This document shows, piece by piece, positions 7,436 through 17,340 of a stretch of 64,000 nt of DNA. The translations under genes and the position numbers were made by a program. The DNA comes from DASQZK01 sp963764345. Its GTDB lineage: Bacteria; Bacteroidota; Bacteroidia; Bacteroidales; GCA-2748055. The notes beneath the pieces were generated by a model, which saw nothing but the letters and a program-made list of their open reading frames with translations, did no database searches and was not told the origin of the DNA. The stretch is from positions 682,001-746,000 of the forward strand of contig CAVXSF010000009.1 in assembly GCA_963764345.1 (NCBI GenBank), written 5' to 3'. How positions within the stretch are numbered: the first letter of the stretch is position 1; every line of letters begins with the position of its first letter.

Positions 7436-9103
7436 ATGAAAAACCTGTATCAGAAATTGGCTGAGATCTCTCCGGAACCTGGTTCAATGTGTCTTGCTAC
7501 ACTTCTATCCAAAACCGGTTCGGCACCTCAGGTTCCCGGAAGTTCTGCCCTGATTACGGCAACAGGTTTACTTGAGGGTACGCTTGGCGGAGGCATTCTG
7601 GAGGAAGCTTCGCTTGAAGCCGCAAAAGATGCACTGAAAACCGGAAGGTCCGCATACTTTAATGTTGACCTGAATGATGACATCACTGCAACACAAGGTG
7701 CCATTTGCGGAGGGAAGGCAGGTATCCTTATCGATGCCTCTCCCATGAATGATCTCTCAGAATTCAGGAAAATGTCAGCCTCCCTCCGGAACAGAGTTTC
7801 CGGAATTTTAATCACGCATTTTGAATCTTTGCCAGGTGAGGGTGTAAAAATCAGCCGCCGCTGGCAGGCTGCAAATGATACCACTTCACTTGCGGAACCA
7901 TTTAAACAGCTTGACCAGCGAAAGAAAATAGCCTGCCTTCAAGAACATAAGGCTGCCTTCATCGCCATATCTGAACAAGCCGGTCCCTCTTCCCTGCCCT
8001 CCGGTTTTTTTATCGAACCGGTTTTTCCACTGCCTCGTCTGATTATTGCAGGAGCCGGGCATATCGGCAAAGCCCTCACCCACCTGGCCTCATTGCTCGA
8101 TTTCGACATCGTGGTCATCGATGACCGGCCCGGGATGGGAAGTCATCAGAATCTGCCTGAAGCCGGAGAAGTTATCATCGGAGATTTCGGTCATACCATA
8201 GACCATCTGCCCATTGACCGTGACACCTACATTGTCATCGTCACTCACGGACATGCTGCTGATGCTGATGCCCTGAGAGCGTGTATCAATAAGCCGGCAG
8301 CCTATATCGGCATGATCGGCAGCCGGCGAAAAACAGGGCTGATGCGGAAAAAATTTCTGGATGAAAGCTGGGCTACAGAACAACAGTGGGATCGTATTCA
8401 TGCCCCCATTGGTCTGGATATCGGTTCCAAAACTGTTCAGGAAATCGCCGTAAGTATTGCAGCCGAGCTCATCAGGGAAAGACACCGGAACCGGAACACA
8501 GCCGGGAAAAGACAAATCTGGGGTCTCGTCCTCGCGGCAGGTGAATCCAAACGGATGGGTACACCAAAAATGTTGCTGTCCTATGGCGAAAGCACCATCA
8601 TCGAAACAGTGATTGACAGGATCGGGCAATCGTCTTTGCAACACATCATGGTGGTTGTTGGAGCCGGGAAGGATGCTGTCTTAAACAAAATAAAGGGACG
8701 TGAGCTCAGCACCTGCGTAAACCCGGAATACCAGGAAGGAATGTATTCATCCGTCATGTGCGGTTTCAAAGCCATTCCGAAGGAAGCCGGTGCGATCATC
8801 GTGTTTTTGGGTGACCAGCCTATGGTACGGCCGGAGCTCATTGACAGGATCATCAATGCCTGGCAGGAAAGCGGCAAGGGCATTATCATCCCTGTTCATC
8901 AGAACAAACGCGGTCATCCCGTCCTGATCGACGCCAGTTACCGGGATGAAGTCCTTCACCTGGATCCGGAAAAAGGGCTCCGTTCACTGATGAGCCGGCA
9001 TGCCGAAGATATTTTTGAGCTGGACACGAACTTCCCGTCCATTCTGAGAGACATCGATAATGCATCAGATTATCAGCGGGAATTGGCACAGGATAAAGAA
9101 TAA
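7436..9103 (+). CDS. XdhC/CoxI-like maturation factor fused to MocA-like cytidylyltransferase
   Basis: Two-domain protein, 555 residues from the ATG at 7436. The earlier in-frame start at 7367 adds 23 residues unlike the family. Residues 1-350 are XdhC-like. GSAPQVPGSSALIT and EGTLGGGILEEA form the N-terminal XdhC/CoxI segment. The Rossmann segment LIIAGAGHIGKAL (about 200) and YIGMIGSRRK follow. XdhC proteins load sulfurated molybdenum cofactor into xanthine-oxidase-family enzymes. Residues about 362-550 are a nucleotidyltransferase with LVLAAGESKRMGTPKMLL, GDQPMV and RGHPVLI. This is the MocA type, which makes the cytosine-dinucleotide form of the cofactor. The downstream hydroxylase genes are the obvious clients. 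CTP preference is inferred from context, since MobA-like GTP use cannot be excluded. Confidence 0.88.
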   Translation: MKNLYQKLAEISPEPGSMCLATLLSKTGSAPQVPGSSALITATGLLEGTLGGGILEEASLEAAKDALKTGRSAYFNVDLNDDITATQGAICGGKAGILIDASPMNDLSEFRKMSASLRNRVSGILITHFESLPGEGVKISRRWQAANDTTSLAEPFKQLDQRKKIACLQEHKAAFIAISEQAGPSSLPSGFFIEPVFPLPRLIIAGAGHIGKALTHLASLLDFDIVVIDDRPGMGSHQNLPEAGEVIIGDFGHTIDHLPIDRDTYIVIVTHGHAADADALRACINKPAAYIGMIGSRRKTGLMRKKFLDESWATEQQWDRIHAPIGLDIGSKTVQEIAVSIAAELIRERHRNRNTAGKRQIWGLVLAAGESKRMGTPKMLLSYGESTIIETVIDRIGQSSLQHIMVVVGAGKDAVLNKIKGRELSTCVNPEYQEGMYSSVMCGFKAIPKEAGAIIVFLGDQPMVRPELIDRIINAWQESGKGIIIPVHQNKRGHPVLIDASYRDEVLHLDPEKGLRSLMSRHAEDIFELDTNFPSILRDIDNASDYQRELAQDKE

Positions 9104-9184
9104 TTTTTGTTTTTCATCAGGCTACGGTCTGATGCGAAAACCAATATACAACGTAACAACAAAACTTCATTTAAAACACTGGCT

Positions 9185-9682
9185 ATGACAAAAGAAAATA
9201 TAAGCTTTACGCTGAATGGCAAGCCGGTTCAGTTGACCATTGATCCCCAGAGCACACTGCTTTGGGTATTACGCGCCGACCTGGGCGTTATGGGGACAAA
9301 ATTTGGCTGTGGCCTGGGTTTTTGCGGTGCCTGTACCATTTTGCTCGACGGTGAGCCGGTACGGTCCTGCATGCTCTCAATCGCCGATGCCAAAGGGAAA
9401 AAGATCATTACCATCGAGGGGTTGTCGGTAAATGGTGAACTACATCCCCTTCAGCAGGCCTTCATGGATCATGATGCATTGCAGTGTGGTTACTGCACTC
9501 CTGGCATGATCCTTACTGCCGTTGGTCTCCTGGAGAAAAATCCCCAGCCTTCCGAAAAGGAAATCATTGAGGGTATGGAAGAAAACCTCTGCCGGTGCGG
9601 GGCTCATAAACGGATCGTAGAAGCCATTCAGTCCGCCGCAAAGGTCATGAAGAGCAAAGATCACGTTCTGAATGAAAAATGA
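9185..9682 (+). CDS. [2Fe-2S] small subunit of molybdenum hydroxylase (IorA/CoxS-like)
   Basis: 165 residues from the ATG at 9185; the longer frame from a TTG at 9107 adds an unconserved stretch. The N-terminal plant-ferredoxin-like cluster has GCGLGFCGACTILLDGEPVRSC (cysteines spaced as in xanthine oxidase). The C-terminal four-helix cluster has LQCGYCTPGMIL and ENLCRCGAHKRI. These two clusters pass electrons from the molybdenum site. There is no FAD-subunit gene nearby, as in the isoquinoline-oxidoreductase (IorAB) and aldehyde-dehydrogenase types. It sits between its maturation factor and the large subunit. Confidence 0.9.
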   Translation: MTKENISFTLNGKPVQLTIDPQSTLLWVLRADLGVMGTKFGCGLGFCGACTILLDGEPVRSCMLSIADAKGKKIITIEGLSVNGELHPLQQAFMDHDALQCGYCTPGMILTAVGLLEKNPQPSEKEIIEGMEENLCRCGAHKRIVEAIQSAAKVMKSKDHVLNEK

Positions 9683-9810
9683 CTCTCAGCATTTATCATT
9701 CTGTTGTTCAAAGGCAGAAGCTCTGTTTTGGCCTGATAAACTCCGGACTTTTGCCGTTCATTCAAATTTATTAACCGGTACCGGGATAACCGGACACAAC
9801 ATCAAATCCA

Positions 9811-11958
9811 ATGAAAAAAGGGAAAATCAACGGATCCGGCACAACGGATGAGCAATACAGGTATAATCTCAGAAGACGGGATTTCCTAAAAATTCTTGGC
9901 GGAGGCATTGTCGTTACTTTCCTGGCAACCGAGCCTTTTGATTTGCTGGCACAGGATCAGCGCCACCGTTTACCTTCCGATTTCAATGCATTTCTCCGGG
10001 TGGATGAAAACGGTAAGGTAAGCTGTTTCACAGGTAAAATTGAAATGGGGCAGGGTATTATCACCTCCCTGGCCCAGATGCTGGCTGATGAGCTTGACGT
10101 CAGTTTTGATGACGTGACCATGGTCATGGGCGATACCGATCTGTGTCCCTGGGATATGGGTACCTTCGGATCCATGTCCACCCGCTTTTTCGGTCCACCG
10201 CTCCGCGCAGCTGCCGCCGAAGCCAGGACTGTACTGCTGAATCTTGGATCGGAATACCTCAATATTCCGGCAAAGCAATTAAAAATCAGCGACGGGACCA
10301 TCTATGATCCGGGTAACAAAGATCATAAGGTGACCTATGCTGAACTTACCAGGGGTAAAAAGATCGAACGGCATCTCACCGAAAAACCTGAGCTTAAAAA
10401 CCCATCGGATTTTCTTATCATGGGTAAGCCGGAACTCAGGAGGGATGCTTATGAGAAAGTTACCGGCGAAGCCAGGTTTACTGGTGACATCCGGATACCC
10501 GGAATGAAATATGCAAAAATACTCCGTCCTCCTTCTCACGGAGCCACCCTTAAAAGTGCTGATACCTCTGCAGCTGAAAAAATTGAAGGAGTGCAGATCA
10601 TCCGGGAAGGTGACTTCATTGCTGCCCTTCACGATTTTCCCGATATGGCTGAAATAGCCGTTGCAAAAATGAAAGCAGAATATACCTTTGACGAAATGCC
10701 TGTTGATGATAAGACGATTTTCGATCATCTTCTGAAGGTAGCCGGCGAAGGGGAAACAGTAGCACAGGATGGCGATCTTGAAGAAGGGAAGAAGCAATCG
10801 GATCACCTTATTGAAAAAGAATACCTGAACAGTTATGTCGCCCATGCTCCTATGGAACCACATACTGCAGTTGCTCATATCGAAGGGGACAAGATAACGG
10901 TCTGGGCCTCTACGCAGACACCTTTCAGGGCCCAGGAAGAGATCTCCCGCCTGCTGAACTTCCCGTTGGAAAAGGTCAGGATCATTACTCCCTTTGTCGG
11001 AGGAGGATTTGGGGGGAAATCGCATAATCTCCAGGCAGAGGAAGCTGCGCGACTGGCTAAGCTCAGCGGTAAGCCGGTGATTGTGGTCTGGGACCGCAAA
11101 GAAGAATTTTTTAATGACACCTTCAGACCGGCAGCCGTCGTTAAAATATCTTCAGGGGTGAATAAGGAAGGAAAAATAATGCTGTGGGACTATGCCCAGT
11201 ATTTTGCCGGCTCACGTGGCTCGGATACCATCTATGATGTACCGAATCAGAAAACCAGCTCCTACATGTCGGGCACAGGCAAAGTACATCCTTTCGGTAC
11301 CGGGGCATGGCGTGCACCGGGGAATAATACCAATACCTTCGCCCGCGAATCCCAGATCGATATTATGGCGGCAGCCGCCGGGATGGATCCTCTTGATTTC
11401 AGGCTCAAAAACCTGAAGGATGAAAAAATGATCACCCTGCTGAAAACTGTGGCTGATAAATTCGGATGGACTCCCGGTAAAGCGCCGTCGGGAAGAGGCT
11501 GGGGCATTGCCTGTGGTACCGATGCCGGCTCTTATGTAGCCCATATGGCAGAGGTGAAGGTGGATGAGAAGACCGGACATATAAAAGTTGTCAGGGTAGC
11601 ATGCGCCCAGGATATGGGGCTTGCCATAAACCCCGAAGGTGCGACCATACAGATGGAGGGATGCATTACCATGGGCCTTGGCTATGCCCTCACTGAAGAG
11701 GTAAAATTTACCGGAGGTGAAATCCACAATCATAATTTTGACAGTTATACATTACCCCATTTTTCATGGCTGCCTGAAATAGAGACGGTCATCCTCCACC
11801 GCCCCGATGCTGCTCCCCAGGGAGGTGGAGAACCTGCTATCATTGCCATGGGCGGTCTCATTGCCAATGCTGTGTTCGATGCCACCGGGGCAAGATTGTA
11901 CCAGCTTCCGATGACCCGGGAAAGGGTATTGAAAGCACTTGCTCAAAGAAAAGGATGA
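9811..11958 (+). CDS. Molybdopterin-binding large subunit, Tat-exported (IorB-like)
   Basis: 715 residues. A twin-arginine signal (RRRDFLKILGGGIVVTFLA, about 22-40) shows that the folded enzyme is exported. Molybdenum-hydroxylase motifs are GKIEMGQGI near the N-terminus, VGGGFGGKSH, GAWRAPGNN and PQGGGEPAI. The last holds Glu674, the expected catalytic glutamate. Split-domain order and length fit the IorB group, which uses the cytosine-dinucleotide cofactor, in agreement with the upstream MocA domain. Substrates in the family are aldehydes and N-heterocycles; the true substrate is not visible. A cytochrome acceptor would be expected, but none is encoded here. The 128-base gap to the small subunit holds no other gene. 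Confidence 0.88.
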   Translation: MKKGKINGSGTTDEQYRYNLRRRDFLKILGGGIVVTFLATEPFDLLAQDQRHRLPSDFNAFLRVDENGKVSCFTGKIEMGQGIITSLAQMLADELDVSFDDVTMVMGDTDLCPWDMGTFGSMSTRFFGPPLRAAAAEARTVLLNLGSEYLNIPAKQLKISDGTIYDPGNKDHKVTYAELTRGKKIERHLTEKPELKNPSDFLIMGKPELRRDAYEKVTGEARFTGDIRIPGMKYAKILRPPSHGATLKSADTSAAEKIEGVQIIREGDFIAALHDFPDMAEIAVAKMKAEYTFDEMPVDDKTIFDHLLKVAGEGETVAQDGDLEEGKKQSDHLIEKEYLNSYVAHAPMEPHTAVAHIEGDKITVWASTQTPFRAQEEISRLLNFPLEKVRIITPFVGGGFGGKSHNLQAEEAARLAKLSGKPVIVVWDRKEEFFNDTFRPAAVVKISSGVNKEGKIMLWDYAQYFAGSRGSDTIYDVPNQKTSSYMSGTGKVHPFGTGAWRAPGNNTNTFARESQIDIMAAAAGMDPLDFRLKNLKDEKMITLLKTVADKFGWTPGKAPSGRGWGIACGTDAGSYVAHMAEVKVDEKTGHIKVVRVACAQDMGLAINPEGATIQMEGCITMGLGYALTEEVKFTGGEIHNHNFDSYTLPHFSWLPEIETVILHRPDAAPQGGGEPAIIAMGGLIANAVFDATGARLYQLPMTRERVLKALAQRKG

Positions 11959-12067
11959 GAATATTTTGTTTTCGGATGGCGATGAAGGAAAAGCTCCGTG
12001 CACGATCCCAAAACAATTCCTTTCTTCACCGGTTAGGGTATATTAGGAACAAAAAATGCATGAAGCT

Positions 12068-13096
12068 ATGAAAGCAATGGTCCTGAATGCCATCACTGAT
12101 GTGAGGAAAAATAACAGCCCTCTCGAATATAAAGACCTGCCGGAGCCTGTCCCCGGTGAAAGAGATATCCTGATAAAGGTTTCTGTGTGTGGCGTCTGCC
12201 ATACCGAACTGGATGAGATCGAAGGCCGGACGGCACCCCCTCATTTACCCGTTATTCCAGGTCACCAGGTTGTCGGAAGGGTTGCCGGAATGGGAAAGAA
12301 AGCCGGCAAATTCAAAACCGGCGACCGGGTCGGGGTAGCCTGGATTTTTTCCTCCTGCGGACACTGTGAGTACTGCAGATCCGGGAATGAAAACCTGTGT
12401 GCTTCATTCAAAGCTACAGGGAGAGATGCCGATGGAGGCTATGCGGAATACATGACCGTCCACGAAGATTTCGCCTACCCTATCCCGGATGTCTTTACAG
12501 ATTCCCAGGCAGCCCCCCTTCTCTGTGCCGGAGCCGTGGGCTTCCGGGCACTGAGACTCTCCAAACCGGAGGATGGCCAAAATATTGGGCTTACCGGATT
12601 CGGCGCTTCCGGACACCTGGTCATCAGCATGATCAGACACCGTTATCCCCGTTCACAAATATATGTCTTCGCAAGAAGTGAAGACGAACGAAAGTTTGCT
12701 GCCGAACTGGGTGCCGTATGGACCGGCGAAACAACCGGCAAAGTTCCTGAATTATTACATTCCATCATCGACACCACACCGGTTTGGAAACCGGTTGTGG
12801 AAGCCCTGAAAAACCTCAGGCCGGGAGGAAGACTGGTCATCAACGCCATCAGGAAGGAAGATCTTGACAAGGATTACCTGATGAACCTGAATTATCACGA
12901 ATATTTGTGGATGGAAAAAGAGATCAAAAGCGTGGCCAATGTCACACGTAACGATGTCACTGAATGCCTCGAGCTTTCAGCAGAGGTCCCCATTCTGCCT
13001 GAAATCATGGAGTTCCCGCTCAAAGAGGCCAATAGGGCCCTCACTGAGCTGAAACAAAGTAAAATAAAAGGAGCCAAAGTACTTGTGATTTCATAA
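12068..13096 (+). CDS. Zinc-dependent alcohol dehydrogenase
   Basis: Medium-chain dehydrogenase/reductase, 342 residues from the ATG at 12068; an ATG at 12056 would add four. Catalytic zinc ligands are seen in VCGVCHTELDEIEG and PGHQVVGRV (His plus a Gln where many have GHE). The structural zinc ligands are CGHCEYCRSGNENLC. The nucleotide-binding segment is TGFGASGHL. It reads 110 bases behind the molybdenum hydroxylase in the same direction. An alcohol-to-aldehyde step feeding an aldehyde oxidase is attractive but inferred, because this enzyme is cytoplasmic and the hydroxylase is exported. Confidence 0.85.
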   Translation: MKAMVLNAITDVRKNNSPLEYKDLPEPVPGERDILIKVSVCGVCHTELDEIEGRTAPPHLPVIPGHQVVGRVAGMGKKAGKFKTGDRVGVAWIFSSCGHCEYCRSGNENLCASFKATGRDADGGYAEYMTVHEDFAYPIPDVFTDSQAAPLLCAGAVGFRALRLSKPEDGQNIGLTGFGASGHLVISMIRHRYPRSQIYVFARSEDERKFAAELGAVWTGETTGKVPELLHSIIDTTPVWKPVVEALKNLRPGGRLVINAIRKEDLDKDYLMNLNYHEYLWMEKEIKSVANVTRNDVTECLELSAEVPILPEIMEFPLKEANRALTELKQSKIKGAKVLVIS

Positions 13097-13155
13097 CGGG
13101 AAGTCAGTCCATACCTCAACACAAAAAATCAAACAGACATATGCATCTTTCCCTT

Positions 13156-15336
13156 TCAATCCTGCCTGTAAAACAGCAGATCGTCAACAGGTTTCTCCGG
13201 CATATCCGGAGACGAGACGAAGACTTTTAAGGCCTGATCATACCAGTTATCAAAAAACCTGATCTCAATGGTATGATAACCTGCTTTAAGTCCGGCCTGC
13301 CCCGTGACTGATCTGGTACCGTGGATGCCATCATTGTCGACAACCTTGTCACCATCGATATACACGGCAGAGCCATCATCGGAATACGAACGAAAAGTAT
13401 AAACCTGGTCTTCAGGAATTTTAATAAAACCCTTGAATACAATTCCGAAATAATCCTGATCGGTCGCGAGACTGATGTCTATGCCCTTGACGGTCCCGGA
13501 ATCCGACGGCTTCAGTTTGGAGAAATCAGGTAATTCCTGCCAGTCGCCACGATAATATGAATACCTGATTCCCGGCTCGAGTCCTTCGGTTTTATAAGCC
13601 GGATTGAGACTACCCGGTCTGAATTCTCTGACAGTGGTTTCTCCTCTTCTGCTCCCGCTGAAGGCTACGGCTTTAATGGTAGTCCTCTTGTCTATCGTTA
13701 TGGGACCTGTATAGTTCAGGGATTGCATGTCCGGTTCAGAATTATCGAGTGTATATCTTACATTCTTAAGGAAAGGATGAACAAACTTTACCGTGATATC
13801 CTTATAAAAAAGGTCTCCCTGCGGTTCAATCTCAACCGCTTTAATGGGAAAGATCAGATCCTTATTCAGAATTTTAACAGCCATATATTTGCGGCCTGGA
13901 AGCGGTATAGTGAACTTACCTGAGTAATAGCCTTCCAGGGTATCGGAGGTCATATTCCAGGTATCTACCACTTCCACCTGGTATGCCCGTCTCTCCGGGA
14001 GGTCGAATGTCCAAGCTCCAGGTGCTTCTTCATTAAAATAATAAATATATTGCTCACCATATTTACCGGCAGAATACCGGTCGAAAGGCTGAAATCCGCA
14101 TTCGGGACCTGCATCCAGATATTTTTTATAAAAGGCGATCCGAACCGGGCTCTTTCCTTTTAAAACTCCACCTTTAGACCACCAAAGGATGTCTGCAGAA
14201 TCCTTATATGTTTCACCATGACCTGCATAAGATCCCGTTATCAGGCTTTTCCAGAACATTGCCGTCATCTGCTGTGGAGTGAGGTTCCCCCAGCCTTGCT
14301 CGATATTTCCTTCATAACGGCATTCGTCAAAGATCAGCGGTTTTTTATACCTTTCCCGCCAGACCGTTGCGCTGTCAAACGCCGTACTCTGGATACTGAC
14401 ATGAGTTATCCATGGTTTGGTATGATCATAGAACACCGCCCCATTATGAATGGACCTAAGGTGATGGTAAGGATCATCGCGGTAAAGGATCTCAAAAATA
14501 CGGTCCCAGTCATCCATGGATTTGGATTGCATAAAATCGAATTCATTGGCTGCAGACCACCATACATTGTGAAATGCTGACAACCGGGCAATGACGTACC
14601 TGAGGTAAAACTCATCCGTGGAATCAGGCATAGAAGCATAACCCCAACGGTCGTAAGGATGAAACAGTATCAGGTCAGCTTCGATCCCAAGATCACCGAG
14701 CTGCCTCACTCTTTTCTCCAGGTGGTGGAAAAATGCCGGGTTAAAACGGGAATAATCATTCATTCCGCTCGAATCCCGAATAAAAGGATAATAAACCGGC
14801 TCATTTTCATTATAAAGATAACTCTTCGGAAAAATGCACATCCTTACTTTGTTGAATGGCGCTTTGGCAAGTGTTTCCAATGTTTTCCGCTCCAGGGAAT
14901 CGCCCTGATGGATCCATGCATAACACGTTGTCCCGATCTCATGGTACAAGGTGCTGTCGGCATAATGGAAAAGGTAAGTGTCGTAAACCGAAACCGGCCC
15001 GTGATTCCCATTTCCGGGTTCGGAACAGAGAAAAGATCCGGATTTACCGTTCAACCTGTCAATGTTGCTTTTGGTTGTATATGTCCAGGTCCCGGTCTCA
15101 CCGGGCATAAAACGCAGGATATAATTCCCGTCGCCATCGTAAAACCCGGTAACCTGGAATTTTTTCTCCTTGTGGGAAAATTCAGCAGTAAGGATCACAT
15201 CCTTAAACGGATTACCTGAATCGGGACCTTTCAGCGAGACCTCGAATAAATCCCACTTTGCAACGGTTTTAGTGCTTTTCTGACATGACTCAAGAGAAAG
15301 AGCTGAAATAAGTAGTAAAAAAAACAGGTGCCTCAT
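13156..15336 (-). CDS. DUF5060/apiosidase-like glycosidase lipoprotein with PA14 domain
   Basis: 726 residues from the ATG at 15336. The longer frame from 15546 adds 70 unconserved residues. Lipobox LSLESC puts the lipidated Cys at 18. Residues about 25-115 are a DUF5060-like Ig domain. About 125-470 form a (beta/alpha)8 DUF4038/apiosidase-like domain, with catalytic-looking glutamates in WWSAANEFD and IFDECRYEG. A DUF5605-like beta domain follows, then a chitobiase/hexosaminidase C-terminal-like strand set (VRYTLDNSEPDMQSLNYTGP). The last domain is PA14, with YTFRSYSDDGSAVYIDG. PA14 domains often bind sugars. Fold and lipid anchor are well supported; the substrate is not known. Confidence 0.8.
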   Translation of the reverse strand: MRHLFFLLLISALSLESCQKSTKTVAKWDLFEVSLKGPDSGNPFKDVILTAEFSHKEKKFQVTGFYDGDGNYILRFMPGETGTWTYTTKSNIDRLNGKSGSFLCSEPGNGNHGPVSVYDTYLFHYADSTLYHEIGTTCYAWIHQGDSLERKTLETLAKAPFNKVRMCIFPKSYLYNENEPVYYPFIRDSSGMNDYSRFNPAFFHHLEKRVRQLGDLGIEADLILFHPYDRWGYASMPDSTDEFYLRYVIARLSAFHNVWWSAANEFDFMQSKSMDDWDRIFEILYRDDPYHHLRSIHNGAVFYDHTKPWITHVSIQSTAFDSATVWRERYKKPLIFDECRYEGNIEQGWGNLTPQQMTAMFWKSLITGSYAGHGETYKDSADILWWSKGGVLKGKSPVRIAFYKKYLDAGPECGFQPFDRYSAGKYGEQYIYYFNEEAPGAWTFDLPERRAYQVEVVDTWNMTSDTLEGYYSGKFTIPLPGRKYMAVKILNKDLIFPIKAVEIEPQGDLFYKDITVKFVHPFLKNVRYTLDNSEPDMQSLNYTGPITIDKRTTIKAVAFSGSRRGETTVREFRPGSLNPAYKTEGLEPGIRYSYYRGDWQELPDFSKLKPSDSGTVKGIDISLATDQDYFGIVFKGFIKIPEDQVYTFRSYSDDGSAVYIDGDKVVDNDGIHGTRSVTGQAGLKAGYHTIEIRFFDNWYDQALKVFVSSPDMPEKPVDDLLFYRQD

Positions 15337-15555
15337 GATTGGATAAATCTTTGGTTTGGATAAGATGTAAATATACGAATCCATTTTTATGTTCCGTTTT
15401 TGAAATTCCTGATGGATGGATAACAGTATTCTCCCCGTCCGATACAATGCCGTATTTCCCTTGCCGGTAAAGTAAGCCCCGACTATCGAAGTTTTTTTGG
15501 ATTTTTTTCCCGAAATAATTGTCCGCAAAGCAACCATCACGCACATATTTTCATC

Positions 15556-15586
15556 TTGACAATAACCATTTTACCCTTTAGCTTTG
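15556..15586 (+). promoter_or_regulatory. Promoter of the DNRLRE lipoprotein gene
   Basis: TTG at 15556-15558, 20-base spacer, TAGCTTTG at 15579-15586, a full match to the Bacteroidota consensus. An unusually strong Shine-Dalgarno sequence (GAAGGAGGAAA, about 15599-15609) stands just before the ATG at 15614. That is rare in this phylum and decides the start. Confidence 0.7.
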
Positions 15587-15613
15587 TAAATAACCCTTGA
15601 AGGAGGAAATACC

Positions 15614-16997
15614 ATGAAAAGAATAATATTCCTGCTTGTCCCCGTTCTTATAATGGGAATGAGTGCCTGCCAGAAAACCATGGATAAGCCTGCCGGAAAA
15701 GGCCATCTCGAAATTGTAATGAATATGGGTAACACCGGATTGAAATCTGCATTGACTGACAGCCTTCTATCCTCATCCTACCAGTTATTACTTTCCGTTG
15801 CCGATCAGAACGGGGTACCTGTATTGGAGGACAAGATGATATCCTTATTTCTTTTCGGCGGTGGATTTGTGAGTGAAAAAATTGAAATCGCTTCCGGAAA
15901 CCTGCAATTAACAAAGTTCATGGTCATCGATCCGTCCGGGAACGTCATTTATGCGGCACCTCTGGAAGGTTCAGCAAGGGCTTACCTGGTCAGTGACCCC
16001 CTTCCCATCAGTTTCAGGGTCTCCCCGGGTGAACTGACAACACTGAGCCCCGAAGTTTTAAATATTAACGGCGCTTCACCCACCGATTTCGGTTATGCAA
16101 CCTTCGGCATGCAGATCGTCAACCCGCTACCGGTCTATGCTCTCGTGATGCTTAACAATCCCCTGATCATGGCACCTACCCAGATCACCGACGCATACGT
16201 CAAAGTCACTTCTGCAGACGGTTGGCAACACCGGTTCTATCTGGAGAGAAAAGTAAATAAAATCGAAATAAAAGGAGGCTCGGAACAATATACTTTTGAG
16301 GTTCTGAAAGACGGTTATTCACCTGTCAAATTTCAGTTCAAAGAAGAAGAACTGAAAATGACCACACAGGAAAATCCACTGGTCCTTACCATTGATGAAG
16401 GCCCACTTAGTATGATTTCAATCCAGCCCGGCCCCGACAAGGGTAAAGATGCCATGATCTCCGACCTTGATCCGGATACCAACTTCGGGTCGTGGCCATA
16501 TTTTGAAGCCACCTACCTGAGCGAATCTACACTGGCAGTCATGCGCACAAACCGGAGCCTGATCTGGTTTGATCTGAACCAGGTTCCGAAAAGCGCCATC
16601 ATCGAAAAAGTAACCCTGACACTCGCTTTTGAGACACCTCTCTGGGACTCCCTTTCAAATGTTGAGACCTTTGCCTGGTATGGAGCCGTTTTCCAGAAAA
16701 TAACCCGGCCATGGGATGAGAATTCCGTCACCTGGAACAACCAGCCTCCCACAACTGAATCCGGACAGGTCTTTGTCAGCCCACAACCTCAAATGAGCTC
16801 CAACAGAAGAACCTACGATGTCACGTCACTTTATTCTGCCAAGGGATGATTCTGCCGTTCCTGTATATGGAATGATGTTCCGTCTTTTCCCGTCACCGCA
16901 GTTTGCCGGCTTCCGGTTTGCTTCCAGCGATTATTCAATTCCGGAGATGAGACCCGAACTCAGAGTTTATTATTCAATGAATTACCCGTTGGATTGA
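15614..16997 (+). pseudogene. DNRLRE-domain lipoprotein interrupted by a +1 frameshift
   Basis: The first frame (411 residues, stop at 16847-16849) starts with a lipoprotein signal (lipobox MGMSAC). It continues through beta-rich sequence into a DNRLRE module, with the diagnostic TRPWDENSVTWNNQPPTTESG and YDVTSLYSAKG. It then stops inside that module. Dropping one G from the GGG at 16843-16845 lets the frame continue for about 50 residues: DDSAVPVYGMMFRL, then FAGFRFASSDYSIPEMRPEL and RVYYSMNYPLD, ending at 16997. This is exactly how DNRLRE domains finish. It is therefore either a recent one-base insertion or a sequencing error. The intact protein would be about 460 residues, surface-anchored and of unknown role. 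Confidence 0.8.
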
Positions 16998-17340
16998 AAC
17001 CCGGCCAAATGATCACCTGTGCCGGTCCGTCATTGTCAAATTTTTCCGGAATCAATCATGCCGTCAGACATCTCCTCTCAGAGAGCTATGATGTACTGCA
17101 AAGTACTGGCATGTCCTCAGCCTGTTCTTCATGCGAAATCAAAAATGCGGAAGCCCTGCTGTTCCGGGTTGTAAACATTTTAACCCGTCGGCATACCCGA
17201 CCATGCTTCCCTGATTTAAATCTGTTTCCTTATTTAAATTGAATCTCTTTATCTAAATATGTCGTTAAATAGATATTTAATTTTGGGAAAAATGAAATTA
17301 TTTCTGTTTTTTTGTATTGTTAATTAAATAACACCTCGAG
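16998..17340. other. Intergenic, no gene seen
   Basis: About 340 bases after the DNRLRE gene. The last 120 bases are AT-rich and probably contain the promoter of the molybdenum-cofactor operon. I could not fix an exact TAnnTTTG box. Confidence 0.4.
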
